Shown piece after piece: positions 1 through 8,517 of a stretch of 42,588 bases of DNA. The notes under the pieces were generated by a model. The model made no database searches and was not told the DNA's origin. It was given only the letters and a program-made list of their open reading frames with translations. This DNA comes from Nanobdellota archaeon (GTDB taxonomy: Archaea > Nanobdellota > Nanobdellia > Pacearchaeales > GW2011-AR1). Numbering within the stretch: position 1 is the first letter of the stretch; the number at the start of each line of letters is the position of its first letter. A program made the position numbers and the translations under genes. The stretch lies in assembly GCA_030641715.1 (NCBI GenBank), contig DAOWGX010000012.1, positions 1 through 42,588 of the forward strand, given 5' to 3'.

Positions 1-291
1 TATTGTTTCTCCGGAATGTTTGTTCAGTTTGCCTTTGACCATCCCATAATGTCTTATAGTTCCACCGTTATTTGTGACATCTCCGTAGACCATTCCGTGG
101 ATAAAAAATGTTCCCTGTCCTTCCACAATCACGTTGCCCCTGATAATTCCATGCAATATTAAAGTAGCACTTCCTCTGACAGAGACATCTCCATAAACTA
201 TTCCGTGAACAACCGCAACTTCAGACTCTTTCAGCTCCAAATTCTCCCTCAACTCATCATGGATTTCAAGAGGATTATCTGCATATACCAT
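1..291 (-). CDS. Bactofilin-like repeat protein (partial)
   Basis: The 97 visible residues start at an ATG at 291 and run off the left edge. They contain repeats of the form HGxVxGDVxxxG (for example VHGIVYGDVSVRG and IHGMVYGDV), the short beta-helical rungs seen in bactofilins and related polymer-forming proteins. No signal peptide is visible, so a cytoplasmic or membrane-associated scaffold is most likely. A minus-strand TATA-like box (TTTATACT, near 311-318) lies about 27 bp before the start, which fits a leaderless mRNA. The family assignment rests on the repeat pattern only; another right-handed beta-helix protein is possible, and the C-terminus is missing. Confidence 0.6.
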   Translation of the reverse strand, partial: MVYADNPLEIHDELRENLELKESEVAVVHGIVYGDVSVRGSATLILHGIIRGNVIVEGQGTFFIHGMVYGDVTNNGGTIRHYGMVKGKLNKHSGETI

Positions 292-394
292 GAATAAATA
301 AGGTGAAACTAGTATAAATAATTTTCTATTTTAAAATTTCAGTATCTTATTCTTATCAACATTTTTCGGCAGAGAAAATTCGTGTGTAAAAACA

Positions 395-2620
395 CTATTT
401 ATTTTTTCGCCGATTCTTAATTATCCTTCTTATTATGATTATTGCAAAAATTGAGAAAACCGCGAGGATCATAGCGATAGAAGATATATTACCCCTCTCA
501 AAATTTGTAGTTGCAAAACCTGAAATTATATTTGAATCGTATACAATTGAACTCTCGACTAACGGCTTATCTTCTCCCTGATTGGTGACGGATATTTTTA
601 GTAATCCCGACGGAACATCACTAAATTCAATGATAACTTCTCTTTCAGTTTTCTCACCTTTTACCAGTTCAACTTCCTGGGTTTGTTCAGCTATCTTTTC
701 TTTATCTGAATAAACAGAAAACTTTAAGGTTGAAATAGAATTTGAATCTGATTCAGCTAGGTATCTAATAAAAATCTCATTGTTATTTTTTAACATAATT
801 TCAGAAAACTCAATATTCAAACTCGGTTTAATCAAGGTTATTTTTAACTGAACAGATTCGTTACCTTCGAGACATTCTAAAAATAATTCGGGTTGTTTCG
901 TATCGGGGAGGGTTAGTGTAAACGCAAACTCCACAATTTCCCCTGTTGCAATATTCTTAATATCTGTGGAAGAAATCCATGACTTTTGTTCTTCTGAAGT
1001 TTTTAATCGACATTTATTTACAGATCTTATCCCGTTGTTTTTAACAATCAGTTCTAAGGATTTTTCTTCGCCAGAATACATGATTGCTTCAATAGGAGTT
1101 AACTCTAGATTCATGGTGGTTTGTGAGGAAAAAGAACCTCCGCCGCCTCCGCCTCCGCCACTTGAAGAAGTTGGAGGATTGGGTGTTGTTGATGTATCGA
1201 CGCTGAAACTTGAATTCTCGAAGTCAGAAGAGCCCAGAGTGTTATTAATATATAAATTGAGAATGTAATTTCCATCTGTTGAAACTTCAAAAACGGAGCT
1301 TGAACAATTTGGAAGAGTAGTATTTGCTATTACTTCTCCTCCAATAGAAGTTTTAACATTGTACCAACAAGTTAGATTATTTCCTGTTGCAGAATATGTT
1401 ATTGGAATCGCTGTTCTTGAGGATTTTGTTCCTGTTGGCTCTGAAATGGAAACACTCACTCCGGTAGCGTCGACGTTAAAACTAACATTATCGCTAGCTT
1501 CTAATCCTTCACTGTCATTGGCATAGATTGTTAACAGATAATTTCCATCTGTTGAAATGTTAAATGTAGTATTTTGACAATTTGTTAAACTTATGTTACT
1601 CCCATCATTTAGATTATACCAGCAAGAATCCAAATTGCCGTCGCTGTCAGAAGTGGAAAAGTTCAAAGCTAAAGATTCGTTATAATCATAAGTTGTACTA
1701 TCTTGGGGGGAGGCTAGAGATATCGACGGTGCCGAGTTCAAAACAGTATAGTCAATTGAAATATTATAGAATTCGGGACTATAAGAATGGTCGTCTGTTT
1801 CAAACTCCAATTTGTATTGGAAATACTGGTTGTTGCTTAACGATAAATTTTGGGGGGATTCGTTAGTTATATCTGTCCAGTTTTCGCCGTCGCAGTTTGC
1901 ATCATTGCAAGCTCTAACGCTTAGGGTTAAATTTGTTCCGGGGAGTTCTGCATATATGTAATCGAATTCTTCTTTGGGGTCAGTTCCACTTCCATTACCC
2001 TCCCCAATCCATATCGTATCTGTTGGTGTCGTCACATTGAGAGTTATGTTATACCAATCCCCTGTCGCGGAATCGACGGTAAATATTCCTAACGGATCGT
2101 TTCCATTAGAATCAGATTGTGCATAAATTCCAATCGCAACTCCAGAATCTTCTCTAGCATAAAACTTCAATAGAGTTCCATCAATTAAATCTTCCGAAAA
2201 ATTAAAATAAAAGTTTTTACTAGAATCTTTCATGTCTGCTAAGTAATAATTTCCGCCTAAGCTAAAAACCTCCGTTCTATTGGTGTCGGAATGCATTGCA
2301 GAATGGAGGTAAGAGTCTAACTTTTCTCTTATTTGGCTTTCCCAAGAAATATTGTTCCAGCTCGCTTCGCCACCTGCATCAAGGACTTTTGAGACATAAT
2401 TTCCGCTCAAATTCTCGCTAACTAAAACAACCGAACTCCCATTATATTCGGTATTTGTATAGTCTCCTTCATCAAAAACGGATTGATTGCCTGATTCAAA
2501 AATAGCGAAGCCGGTAATGCCGTCCCCGTTCAAAACTCCTGAAAGGTAGAACAAAGTTGTAAATATAAGCCCGATGAAAGTTAAAAGCATTATCCTTGCA
2601 ACGATATCTCTTTTTCTCAT
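395..2620 (-). CDS. Large membrane-anchored surface protein with Ig-like repeats
   Basis: This 741-residue protein has an N-terminal hydrophobic anchor (about residues 9-28) followed by the motif ITGFAIF, and a C-terminal membrane helix (about 711-733) ending in a basic tail. The exterior part is rich in Asn-X-Ser/Thr sequons. Two related Ig-like modules (roughly 295-475) share the phrase STDGNYxLxxYxN and Cys-Trp-Tyr-Asn motifs. A linker with eight consecutive glycines (about 484-491) separates them from a further beta-rich domain. It is likely a cell-envelope or adhesion protein with both ends at the membrane. It is divergently transcribed from the next surface gene. The exact function is unknown. 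Confidence 0.7.
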   Translation of the reverse strand: MRKRDIVARIMLLTFIGLIFTTLFYLSGVLNGDGITGFAIFESGNQSVFDEGDYTNTEYNGSSVVLVSENLSGNYVSKVLDAGGEASWNNISWESQIREKLDSYLHSAMHSDTNRTEVFSLGGNYYLADMKDSSKNFYFNFSEDLIDGTLLKFYAREDSGVAIGIYAQSDSNGNDPLGIFTVDSATGDWYNITLNVTTPTDTIWIGEGNGSGTDPKEEFDYIYAELPGTNLTLSVRACNDANCDGENWTDITNESPQNLSLSNNQYFQYKLEFETDDHSYSPEFYNISIDYTVLNSAPSISLASPQDSTTYDYNESLALNFSTSDSDGNLDSCWYNLNDGSNISLTNCQNTTFNISTDGNYLLTIYANDSEGLEASDNVSFNVDATGVSVSISEPTGTKSSRTAIPITYSATGNNLTCWYNVKTSIGGEVIANTTLPNCSSSVFEVSTDGNYILNLYINNTLGSSDFENSSFSVDTSTTPNPPTSSSGGGGGGGGSFSSQTTMNLELTPIEAIMYSGEEKSLELIVKNNGIRSVNKCRLKTSEEQKSWISSTDIKNIATGEIVEFAFTLTLPDTKQPELFLECLEGNESVQLKITLIKPSLNIEFSEIMLKNNNEIFIRYLAESDSNSISTLKFSVYSDKEKIAEQTQEVELVKGEKTEREVIIEFSDVPSGLLKISVTNQGEDKPLVESSIVYDSNIISGFATTNFERGNISSIAMILAVFSIFAIIIIRRIIKNRRKNK

Positions 2621-2642
2621 AGGGTTAAAGAATCAACATGCT

Positions 2643-2680
2643 ATTTAAATTTTTTTACTTAATCCATTAACTTTAAATAT
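2643..2680. promoter_or_regulatory. Divergent TATA boxes for two surface-protein genes
   Basis: ATTTAAA at 2643-2649 reads TTTAAAT on the minus strand, about 29 bp before the start at 2620. TTTAAATAT at 2672-2680 is 29 bp before the plus-strand start at 2701. Both spacings place transcription initiation at or next to the start codon. Confidence 0.6.
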
Positions 2681-2700
2681 GACTTAGTTCATGTTTCTGC

Positions 2701-3471
2701 ATGGGGGGGAGGATGTTCTTCATAACTTGTGTTCTTTTAGTCGCATCTATCGTTTCTGTTTCTGCAGAGTATTCGATTGATATTTCGGGACTAGAAGAAT
2801 CCTACTCTGTCGGGGAAGAAATCGGTTATAAGGTTCTTTTGTTGGAGGACGGCAACCTAATTGAAAGAAATGTTGAGGTTTTTTTTTCAGACGATTTGGG
2901 AATCTCGGAGATAAAACTGAACGTGGAATCTGGTAGTGAAAATACTCTCCGAGTTTCTGAAAACTTTTCGAGTCTTGGTTGGAGTATTAAAGCAAGATAT
3001 GGGGATAAAGAGGTAAAACGGTCATTTATGGTTCAGGAAAATTTGGAGGTAGAGTTTTCGTTAGAGGGTGGTAAACTGGTAATTAAAAATAAAGGGAATG
3101 TCAGATATACGAGGACGGTTCAGATTACGATAGGTGATGAAACGGAGTCTTATGCGCAAAATATTCCTGTTGGCGGGCAAAGGGTGTGGGTGTTAGTTGC
3201 TCCGGAAGGAAGTTATAATATTGAAATCAGTGATGGGATTGATACTTTTACTAAAAGGAACATTAAGTTAACGAGTATTGGAACGGGTAATGCGATTGGG
3301 GCTATGGATGAAAATCAGCAAATAACTGGATTGTTGGGGGGACCGATAGCTCCTGAAGAGATGGATCGGGCATTCATCCCGTCGGATAAGTTTTATGTAG
3401 CTATTACATTTATTTGCGCTGTTTTTGGTTTGGGGGTTTTGCTTTTTATTGAGAGAAGAAAGAGGAAGTAG
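2701..3471 (+). CDS. Secreted beta-rich protein with C-terminal membrane anchor
   Basis: The 256-residue protein has a signal peptide (about residues 1-22, ending VSVSA), an exterior beta-rich region, and a C-terminal membrane helix near 229-250 followed by ERRKRK. The region before the anchor contains GTGNAIGAM and ITGLLGG, similar to short Gly/Ala motifs near the membrane in the two other surface proteins of this window. A second ATG at 2713 is possible, but the TATA box spacing favours 2701 on a leaderless mRNA. It probably sits in the cell envelope with its bulk outside. No enzymatic motif is visible, and the function is unknown. Confidence 0.65.
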   Translation: MGGRMFFITCVLLVASIVSVSAEYSIDISGLEESYSVGEEIGYKVLLLEDGNLIERNVEVFFSDDLGISEIKLNVESGSENTLRVSENFSSLGWSIKARYGDKEVKRSFMVQENLEVEFSLEGGKLVIKNKGNVRYTRTVQITIGDETESYAQNIPVGGQRVWVLVAPEGSYNIEISDGIDTFTKRNIKLTSIGTGNAIGAMDENQQITGLLGGPIAPEEMDRAFIPSDKFYVAITFICAVFGLGVLLFIERRKRK

Positions 3472-3613
3472 TTTCTCTATTAACTCTGTTGTTTTTAATA
3501 GGGTTGAGATTGGTATGAATATCATAACAAACGATAGTTCTATAAATTATGATCTCCTAGGGGGTATATGGAAAAAGAAGTGAAAATTATATCGTTGAAA
3601 GGGGGTATAAAAT

Positions 3614-4780
3614 ATGAAAAAAATAATAGCAGTTAGTTTGATTTTGGGAGTTATGTTGATGACGGTGAGTTTGGTTTTTGCTGGGAATAATTACGAAAAT
3701 CAAAGATACTTGGTAAAATCCGATAATGGTGTGCTTAAAATGATGTATGGTGTTCGACATAGTTTTGATAATGGATTTACAACGGATTTGTCGCAAGGAC
3801 AATTAAAAGTCTTGGAAAAATTTGGTGTGGATGTGGAAGAAGTTGAAATGTACTATATAACGGCACCACCAGGAGCTTGTAGTCCTTGGCCTGAATGTAA
3901 GGATGATGAAGAACCGGTTCCAGAAGAAAGAACTTGTGAGCCTTCTATAGATAAACCGTGGGGGATTGTTAAAGTAAATGGTGGAACTGGAGGAGCAGGA
4001 GTTAATGTAGCTGTCTTGGATACAGGTGTTTATACAGACCATTTAGATTTAGATGTAAAAGTATGTAAAGATGCAACAAAGAGAAGAATCAAAGATGGTT
4101 GTGAAGATAGTGTGGGACATGGAACACATGTTGCAGGAACAATTGCTGCAAATGGCGGTAGTGATGGTTTAGGAATTTTAGGAGTAGCACCCGAAGCAGA
4201 ATTAATGGCAATAAAAGTTTGCGGACCGGCTGGTTGTTGGACAGATGATATTGCAGCAGGAATAAGATACTCAGCAGATAATGGAGCGAATATAATTTCA
4301 ATGAGTTTAGGTGGAGATACAGAAAGTTCTCTGGTTAAAGATGCAATTGATTATGCAGTAGGAAAAGGTGTTTTAGTTATTGCAGCAGCAGGAAATGATG
4401 GTCCGGTCGAGGGAAGTATAGATTATCCTGGAGCAAACGTAAAAGTTGTAGCAGTTGGAGCAATTGATATTAATGAAAATGTTTCAAGTTGGAGTTCGAG
4501 AGGAATTAATGATGGAGATTATATCATAGAAGCTAGGGAGGTAGAATTTGCAGCCCCTGGGGTATCGATAGAGTCCACATGGAACGATGGTTGTTATGAT
4601 ACGATTTCGGGAACCTCTATGGCGACTCCGCATGTGGCAGGATTGGCGGCAAAGTTGTGGGATACTGATGCGGGTACAACGAGAACAAAACTACAAGAAT
4701 TAGCAAAAAAGTTACACGATTTGCATATAGAAGGAGATGATACTGCAACTGGATTTGGATTACCAATCGCTACAAGTTAA
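3614..4780 (+). CDS. Secreted subtilisin-like serine protease (S8 family)
   Basis: A signal peptide (residues 1-23) is followed by a short inhibitor-like propeptide (about 30-85) and a subtilase domain. The catalytic triad is visible: D136 in VAVLDTG, H169 in GHGTHVAG and S335 in GTSMATPHVAG, with oxyanion N261 in AAAGNDGP. The 388-residue length fits a minimal pro-subtilase without extra C-terminal domains. At least eight cysteines in the mature part suggest disulfides outside the cell. A G-rich tract (3600-3605) lies just before the start and could serve as ribosome binding site. It probably processes surface proteins or digests external peptides. Confidence 0.92.
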   Translation: MKKIIAVSLILGVMLMTVSLVFAGNNYENQRYLVKSDNGVLKMMYGVRHSFDNGFTTDLSQGQLKVLEKFGVDVEEVEMYYITAPPGACSPWPECKDDEEPVPEERTCEPSIDKPWGIVKVNGGTGGAGVNVAVLDTGVYTDHLDLDVKVCKDATKRRIKDGCEDSVGHGTHVAGTIAANGGSDGLGILGVAPEAELMAIKVCGPAGCWTDDIAAGIRYSADNGANIISMSLGGDTESSLVKDAIDYAVGKGVLVIAAAGNDGPVEGSIDYPGANVKVVAVGAIDINENVSSWSSRGINDGDYIIEAREVEFAAPGVSIESTWNDGCYDTISGTSMATPHVAGLAAKLWDTDAGTTRTKLQELAKKLHDLHIEGDDTATGFGLPIATS

Positions 4781-4790
4781 ACAAACAACA

Positions 4791-4804
4791 TTTTTTTATT
4801 TTTT
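4791..4804 (+). terminator. T-rich terminator after the subtilase gene
   Basis: Seven T's, then ATT and further T's, follow the subtilase stop codon by about 10 bp. Archaeal RNA polymerase terminates at such T tracts without needing a hairpin. Confidence 0.45.
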
Positions 4805-4890
4805 ATATAGTAAGGTCATATTATTGTGATGGGTGAGCTATTCGGACTCGGCATAAAACCGAATCTTTTGAAATGGTCAAGAAGGTACAA

Positions 4891-4961
4891 TCCCCCCACC
4901 CAGAGTCGAACTGGGCCACAGCGGGCTACAACCGCCTGCTCTACCGATGAGCTATGGGAGG
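4891..4961 (-). tRNA. tRNA-Tyr(GUA)
   Basis: The minus strand folds into a full 71-nt cloverleaf: acceptor CCTCCCA paired with TGGGGGG, D arm GCTC/GAGC, anticodon stem GGCGG/CCGCT with loop TTGTAGC (anticodon GTA), T arm CCCAG/CTGGG with loop TTCGACT, discriminator A. The first pair is C1-G72, the known identity element of archaeal and eukaryotic tRNA-Tyr. CCA is not encoded and no intron is seen. A TATA box (4985-4992) lies about 30 bp upstream. Confidence 0.95.
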
Positions 4962-5062
4962 ACGGAACTATCTAACAAAATTCTTTTATAAACTTTATCA
5001 ACTCAGAGCCTGAGAATTTTAATTATGGTAATTTTATAAACGATGGAAAGTAAATCGGTTGT

Positions 5063-6328
5063 ATGGAAATTGGAATTATTGGATTGGGAGATATGGGTAA
5101 GTTATATGCGAGGAAATTCGCTGAATCGGGTTATAGGGTTAATGGATGTGATTTGCCTGAAAAGAGGAACGGATTGGAAAAAGAATTATCTGGAACGGGA
5201 ATTAGTATTTTAGACGATGGTTTTGCTGTTGCGAGAAGAAGCGATTTTCTTTTTTATGGTGTTGAAGCAGAGAATATTGGAAGAGTTGTTGAAAGATACG
5301 GTCCTTCAACAAAAACGGGAGCTATAGTTGCAGGACAGACTTCTATTAAGACTCCGGAGATTGAAGCTTTTGAAAGGTATTTACCGGATGACGTAAATAT
5401 TGTAACTTGTCATTCTTTACATGGACCGACGGTTGACCCAAAAGGTCAGACGTTAGTTGCAATGAGGCACCGGAGTTCTGATGAAGCTTACAAAAAAGCA
5501 TTGGAAACTTTGGAGACGCTGGGTTCAAATATCGTCGAGGTTTCGACATATCAGGAGCATGATAGAATTACTGCTGATACGCAAACAAATACTCAGACTG
5601 GATTTTTGAGTATGGCAACTGCATGGAAACATGCCGGATTTTTCCCTTGGGAAAATGCTTCTTATGTCGGCGGTATTGATAATGTAAAAGTTTTGATGGC
5701 TTTGAGAATCCTTGGTGGCAAAGCGCATGTTTATGCCGGATTGGCTTTATTGAATCCTTATGCGAGGGAACAGATTAAACAGTATGCCCAATCTGAATCA
5801 GAGTTATTTAAAATGATGATTCAAGAAAACGGGGGGGCATTTAGAGAAAGAGTAAAAAAAGCGGGAGATTTTGTATTCGGTGATGATGATGCTCCAATCT
5901 TGTTAGATTATTCGGCTAGGGGGAAATTCGGTTTGGGGATTTCTTCTAAGCAACGAAAGCCAAATTCCCATTTAAGTTTATTGGCAATGGTTGATGCATG
6001 GCATCAGATAGGTATGAATCCTTATGATAATATGATTTGCCAGACACCCCTCTTTAGATTGAGATTGGGAATTACTGAATATCTATTTAAAAATTCGGAC
6101 TTACTTGAAGAATCGTTACATGCCGCAATTTATGATAAAGGAATTCGTGGAGATGATTTAGAGTTTCATTCTGCTGTGAGGGAATGGGCTTCAATAGTTG
6201 AACGTGGGGATATGGCAGGGTACAAACAGCAGTTTGATAATACAAAAGCTTTTTTTAGGGATAGAATACCCGAGGCAAAACAAAGAAGTTCAGAATTGAT
6301 AGAAAAGTTAGCAAAGAGTCCTAACTAA
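5063..6328 (+). CDS. Prephenate dehydrogenase, fungal TYR1-like
   Basis: It catalyses oxidative decarboxylation of prephenate to 4-hydroxyphenylpyruvate, a step of tyrosine synthesis. A Rossmann motif (GLGDMG, 7-12) begins the NAD(P)-binding domain, and HSLHGPT (117-123) holds the conserved substrate-site histidines. The C-terminal half (PNSHLSLLAMVDAW, NPYDNMICQTPLFR, DDLEF) and the length of 421 residues recall yeast Tyr1 from memory rather than the shorter bacterial TyrA. The start lies 30 bp after a TTTATAAA box (5033-5040), fitting a leaderless mRNA. It is divergent to tRNA-Tyr, which may be chance. No other aromatic-pathway gene is in view. Confidence 0.88.
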   Translation: MEIGIIGLGDMGKLYARKFAESGYRVNGCDLPEKRNGLEKELSGTGISILDDGFAVARRSDFLFYGVEAENIGRVVERYGPSTKTGAIVAGQTSIKTPEIEAFERYLPDDVNIVTCHSLHGPTVDPKGQTLVAMRHRSSDEAYKKALETLETLGSNIVEVSTYQEHDRITADTQTNTQTGFLSMATAWKHAGFFPWENASYVGGIDNVKVLMALRILGGKAHVYAGLALLNPYAREQIKQYAQSESELFKMMIQENGGAFRERVKKAGDFVFGDDDAPILLDYSARGKFGLGISSKQRKPNSHLSLLAMVDAWHQIGMNPYDNMICQTPLFRLRLGITEYLFKNSDLLEESLHAAIYDKGIRGDDLEFHSAVREWASIVERGDMAGYKQQFDNTKAFFRDRIPEAKQRSSELIEKLAKSPN

Positions 6329-6331
6329 GTA

Positions 6332-7081
6332 TTACTTCAATTTTATTTTTCCCTTCTGCCAGTCGTCAATCACCTTAATCGCAACTCGATGCTCGTCGAC
6401 CTCGCCACCCTTGACCAGAAATCCTTTCTTCTTTCCAATGTCTAAAAACAAATCGTAACTATCCTCGCCAGAAGCTCCGTAGTGTCTCTTCAAAATCTTC
6501 TCGTCTTTCTTCGTCAGAAATTCTATTATTCTTAAGGCGACTTTGTCGGGATTGTTAATCTTATGGGGGTCTTTCGCAGCGGCCATTCCGACTTGTGTTC
6601 TACCGTCGCCAAAGGGGATAATCCCTGGCGAATCCATAATCCTTAGTTGTCCTGTTCTGACCCACTGCGTTTTCTTTGTGGTGCCTGGAACTGAGGACAT
6701 TTTTGCTTTGGCGTTGGGGGCGAGAAGATTAATCAACGTCGATTTTCCGATGTTAGGATAACCTACTAGCCCAATTCTCAGACTCGGTCGATTCCAATTT
6801 GTAGCCATGTTATCTAGTGTTTCTTTCAATTTTCCGATGCTAATTTTCTTTAAGGCTGAGATAAAGAATGCATTAGGATATTCTTTTTTTAATTTAATGA
6901 TATCCTTCTTGCTAATCAAATCGCTTTTATTAAAAACTATAATCACTCTCTTCCCTTTCATCGATTCAACTTTCGAAATAATCTCGGAATTCCGTGTAAT
7001 CTCAGGCATCCGAGCGTCCACTAACAATAACACAACGTCGCTGTTCCGGAGAACGTTTAGAACTATTGGCCAAAATCCCAT
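6332..7081 (-). CDS. Circularly permuted GTPase (YlqF/RbgA/YawG family)
   Basis: The G motifs occur in permuted order: G4 NKSD (51-54), then G1 GYPNIGKST (107-115), G2 PGTTK (132-136) and G3 DSPG (150-153). This order defines the circularly permuted GTPases, which mostly assist ribosome subunit assembly. A short C-terminal region follows, ending in a basic tail. Length 249 is near minimal for the family. Its start is 30 bp from a minus-strand TATA box (7104-7111). It converges on the prephenate dehydrogenase gene with only 3 bp between stop codons. A second, longer paralogue is at 8518-9360. Confidence 0.88.
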   Translation of the reverse strand: MGFWPIVLNVLRNSDVVLLLVDARMPEITRNSEIISKVESMKGKRVIIVFNKSDLISKKDIIKLKKEYPNAFFISALKKISIGKLKETLDNMATNWNRPSLRIGLVGYPNIGKSTLINLLAPNAKAKMSSVPGTTKKTQWVRTGQLRIMDSPGIIPFGDGRTQVGMAAAKDPHKINNPDKVALRIIEFLTKKDEKILKRHYGASGEDSYDLFLDIGKKKGFLVKGGEVDEHRVAIKVIDDWQKGKIKLK

Positions 7082-7120
7082 GACTATGGTAATGCCACAG
7101 ACAATTATAAATCTTCCTCA

Positions 7121-7762
7121 TTAATCTAAATGTATTGTCTTGGATTCTTTTGAATTGCATATAAAGCAGCCCTCTAAACCAAACTTTGCCACTCCATCAT
7201 AATAAGCTCCAAGTAAAGACAAGTCTGCAGAAAGTATGCCGTTTCCAGAACCAGAATTAAGTGCAGTACAAACAAGGCTTTTATCAACATCTGATAATCC
7301 TTTGTAGTTTTCAATAAATTTTTCCATTCCATTCAGATTAGGAGAGTTATTATTTGAAGAATAAAGTTCAATTCCTTCTTTTAAAATATCATATATGCTA
7401 TTATTCGCTTTCAACCACTCTGCAAAAAGTTTATATCTTTTTTTTGAATTGTCTCCATTTCTTACTCTTTTATACCCTCCAGATCTAAAATATCTTTTAA
7501 CTTTTTTAACTTCTTTCTTTTTTCTAATCCAATAGTTTTTACTCCTTTGAATTTCCTCCAATACTCCTTCACTTGTTGAAATATGTCCCCTTTTTCTGAA
7601 AGTTTTGCAAAAGCTTTTTAATTTTTTTAATGAAGCCTTTTCACTTTTCACATCTCTGCCGTAAATCGGACAAACCCATTCAAACCCACAGGTATCCACA
7701 TAAACAATCCCTTCTTTCGGCAAAAAATCTGTCCGAATATTGTATTTGTTTTTTTCTTCCAT
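7121..7762 (-). CDS. Putative PIN-like nuclease
   Basis: The family was not recognised outright. The arrangement of acidic residues fits a PIN fold: D23 in VYVDTC, E69/E70 in GVLEEI, D158/D160 in SDVDKSLV and D180 in ILSADLSLL. PIN domains are metal-dependent RNases used in toxins and in RNA processing. The middle (75-115) is very basic and could bind RNA. No antitoxin-like gene is next to it. It lies downstream of an AT-rich promoter region (TTTAAATAG near 7803-7811) with a short leader. The gene is more AT-rich than the neighbouring GTPases. The fold assignment is inference from motifs. Confidence 0.5.
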   Translation of the reverse strand: MEEKNKYNIRTDFLPKEGIVYVDTCGFEWVCPIYGRDVKSEKASLKKLKSFCKTFRKRGHISTSEGVLEEIQRSKNYWIRKKKEVKKVKRYFRSGGYKRVRNGDNSKKRYKLFAEWLKANNSIYDILKEGIELYSSNNNSPNLNGMEKFIENYKGLSDVDKSLVCTALNSGSGNGILSADLSLLGAYYDGVAKFGLEGCFICNSKESKTIHLD

Positions 7763-7891
7763 TTATTGCCTAAAATTCCTACTATCACTTCTCAGTCAAA
7801 CACTATTTAAATCAAATTATAATCTTAAATATATTTCAAAGTCTATGATTCTATATAAATGGAGGGTTGCTAATAAATTCAAGAGGTAAAA

Positions 7892-8035
7892 ATGATCGTT
7901 AAACTGCAAGTTTTATATGATGACATTAATCGTCCTGGTGGGCGAGAGCGGGACGAGATAATTCGTGCAATTGATGGTGCAATGCATGGCGCAACATGGG
8001 AAGCGAATGGCGACGGGTGGATAGCCCGACGATAA
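7892..8035 (+). CDS. Small hypothetical protein (47 aa)
   Basis: A 47-codon frame starts at ATG 7892 after AAGAGG (7880-7885), a plausible ribosome binding site. The peptide begins MIVKLQVLYDD and ends GWIARR, with mixed charge and no membrane segment. Base composition is clearly less AT-rich than the flanking intergenic DNA, which argues for coding. It fills the gap between the PIN-like gene and a tail-anchored protein gene. No family was recognised. Confidence 0.5.
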   Translation: MIVKLQVLYDDINRPGGRERDEIIRAIDGAMHGATWEANGDGWIARR

Positions 8036-8078
8036 GGTCTATGTTTAAACACAATCAATTTTTATTTAGTATCAGCTC

Positions 8079-8477
8079 TCACCTTCTTCTCTGAAGCAAA
8101 AGAGGAAAAATAAGACTTATACCATAATATGCGACTGTAGCTGCTATCTCTTTGGTTCTCTGTGAAGGGGTCCCTCTTTCTTTCAGATAGGATATATTAT
8201 CTTCTACAACTTCTTTAAGCTCCACATCCTCGATTTTACTTACTAACCCTTTGAAGTCCCTCAGAGTAAATTTTCGGCTTGAAGGAATTAGGCTATGTTC
8301 ATAGAATATATATTCACGAAAGCTTGAAGCAACTTCTTCAAGACCGGGGATTCTATGGTAGTTGCCATCTCGATATACTAAATCGTCAACATCTAAACTC
8401 TGAAGAAAGTTGTTTTCATTCCTCGTTCTTAGACGAAGAGATTCATACTTATTATCTTGGTTGGATTGAATAACCAT
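8079..8477 (-). CDS. Hypothetical tail-anchored protein
   Basis: This 132-residue protein is charged and probably helical over its first 105 residues, then has one hydrophobic segment near the C-terminus (about 108-128) followed by three arginines. That is the layout of a tail-anchored membrane protein with its bulk in the cytoplasm. No signal peptide and no known domain are visible. It lies between two GTPase paralogues, on the same strand as both, with an independent gap of about 40 bp to the next gene. Function unknown. Confidence 0.5.
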   Translation of the reverse strand: MVIQSNQDNKYESLRLRTRNENNFLQSLDVDDLVYRDGNYHRIPGLEEVASSFREYIFYEHSLIPSSRKFTLRDFKGLVSKIEDVELKEVVEDNISYLKERGTPSQRTKEIAATVAYYGISLIFPLLLQRRR

Positions 8478-8517
8478 TCTACTACAAGAGAATCTGAACT
8501 TTATAAGTATTTATGGT

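Noticed and set aside
966-1268. A 100-codon frame with a poly-proline run opposite the large surface-protein gene
   Set aside because: It is the antisense of the Gly-rich linker and Ig-like region; the minus-strand gene has a signal anchor, repeats and a promoter, this frame has none.
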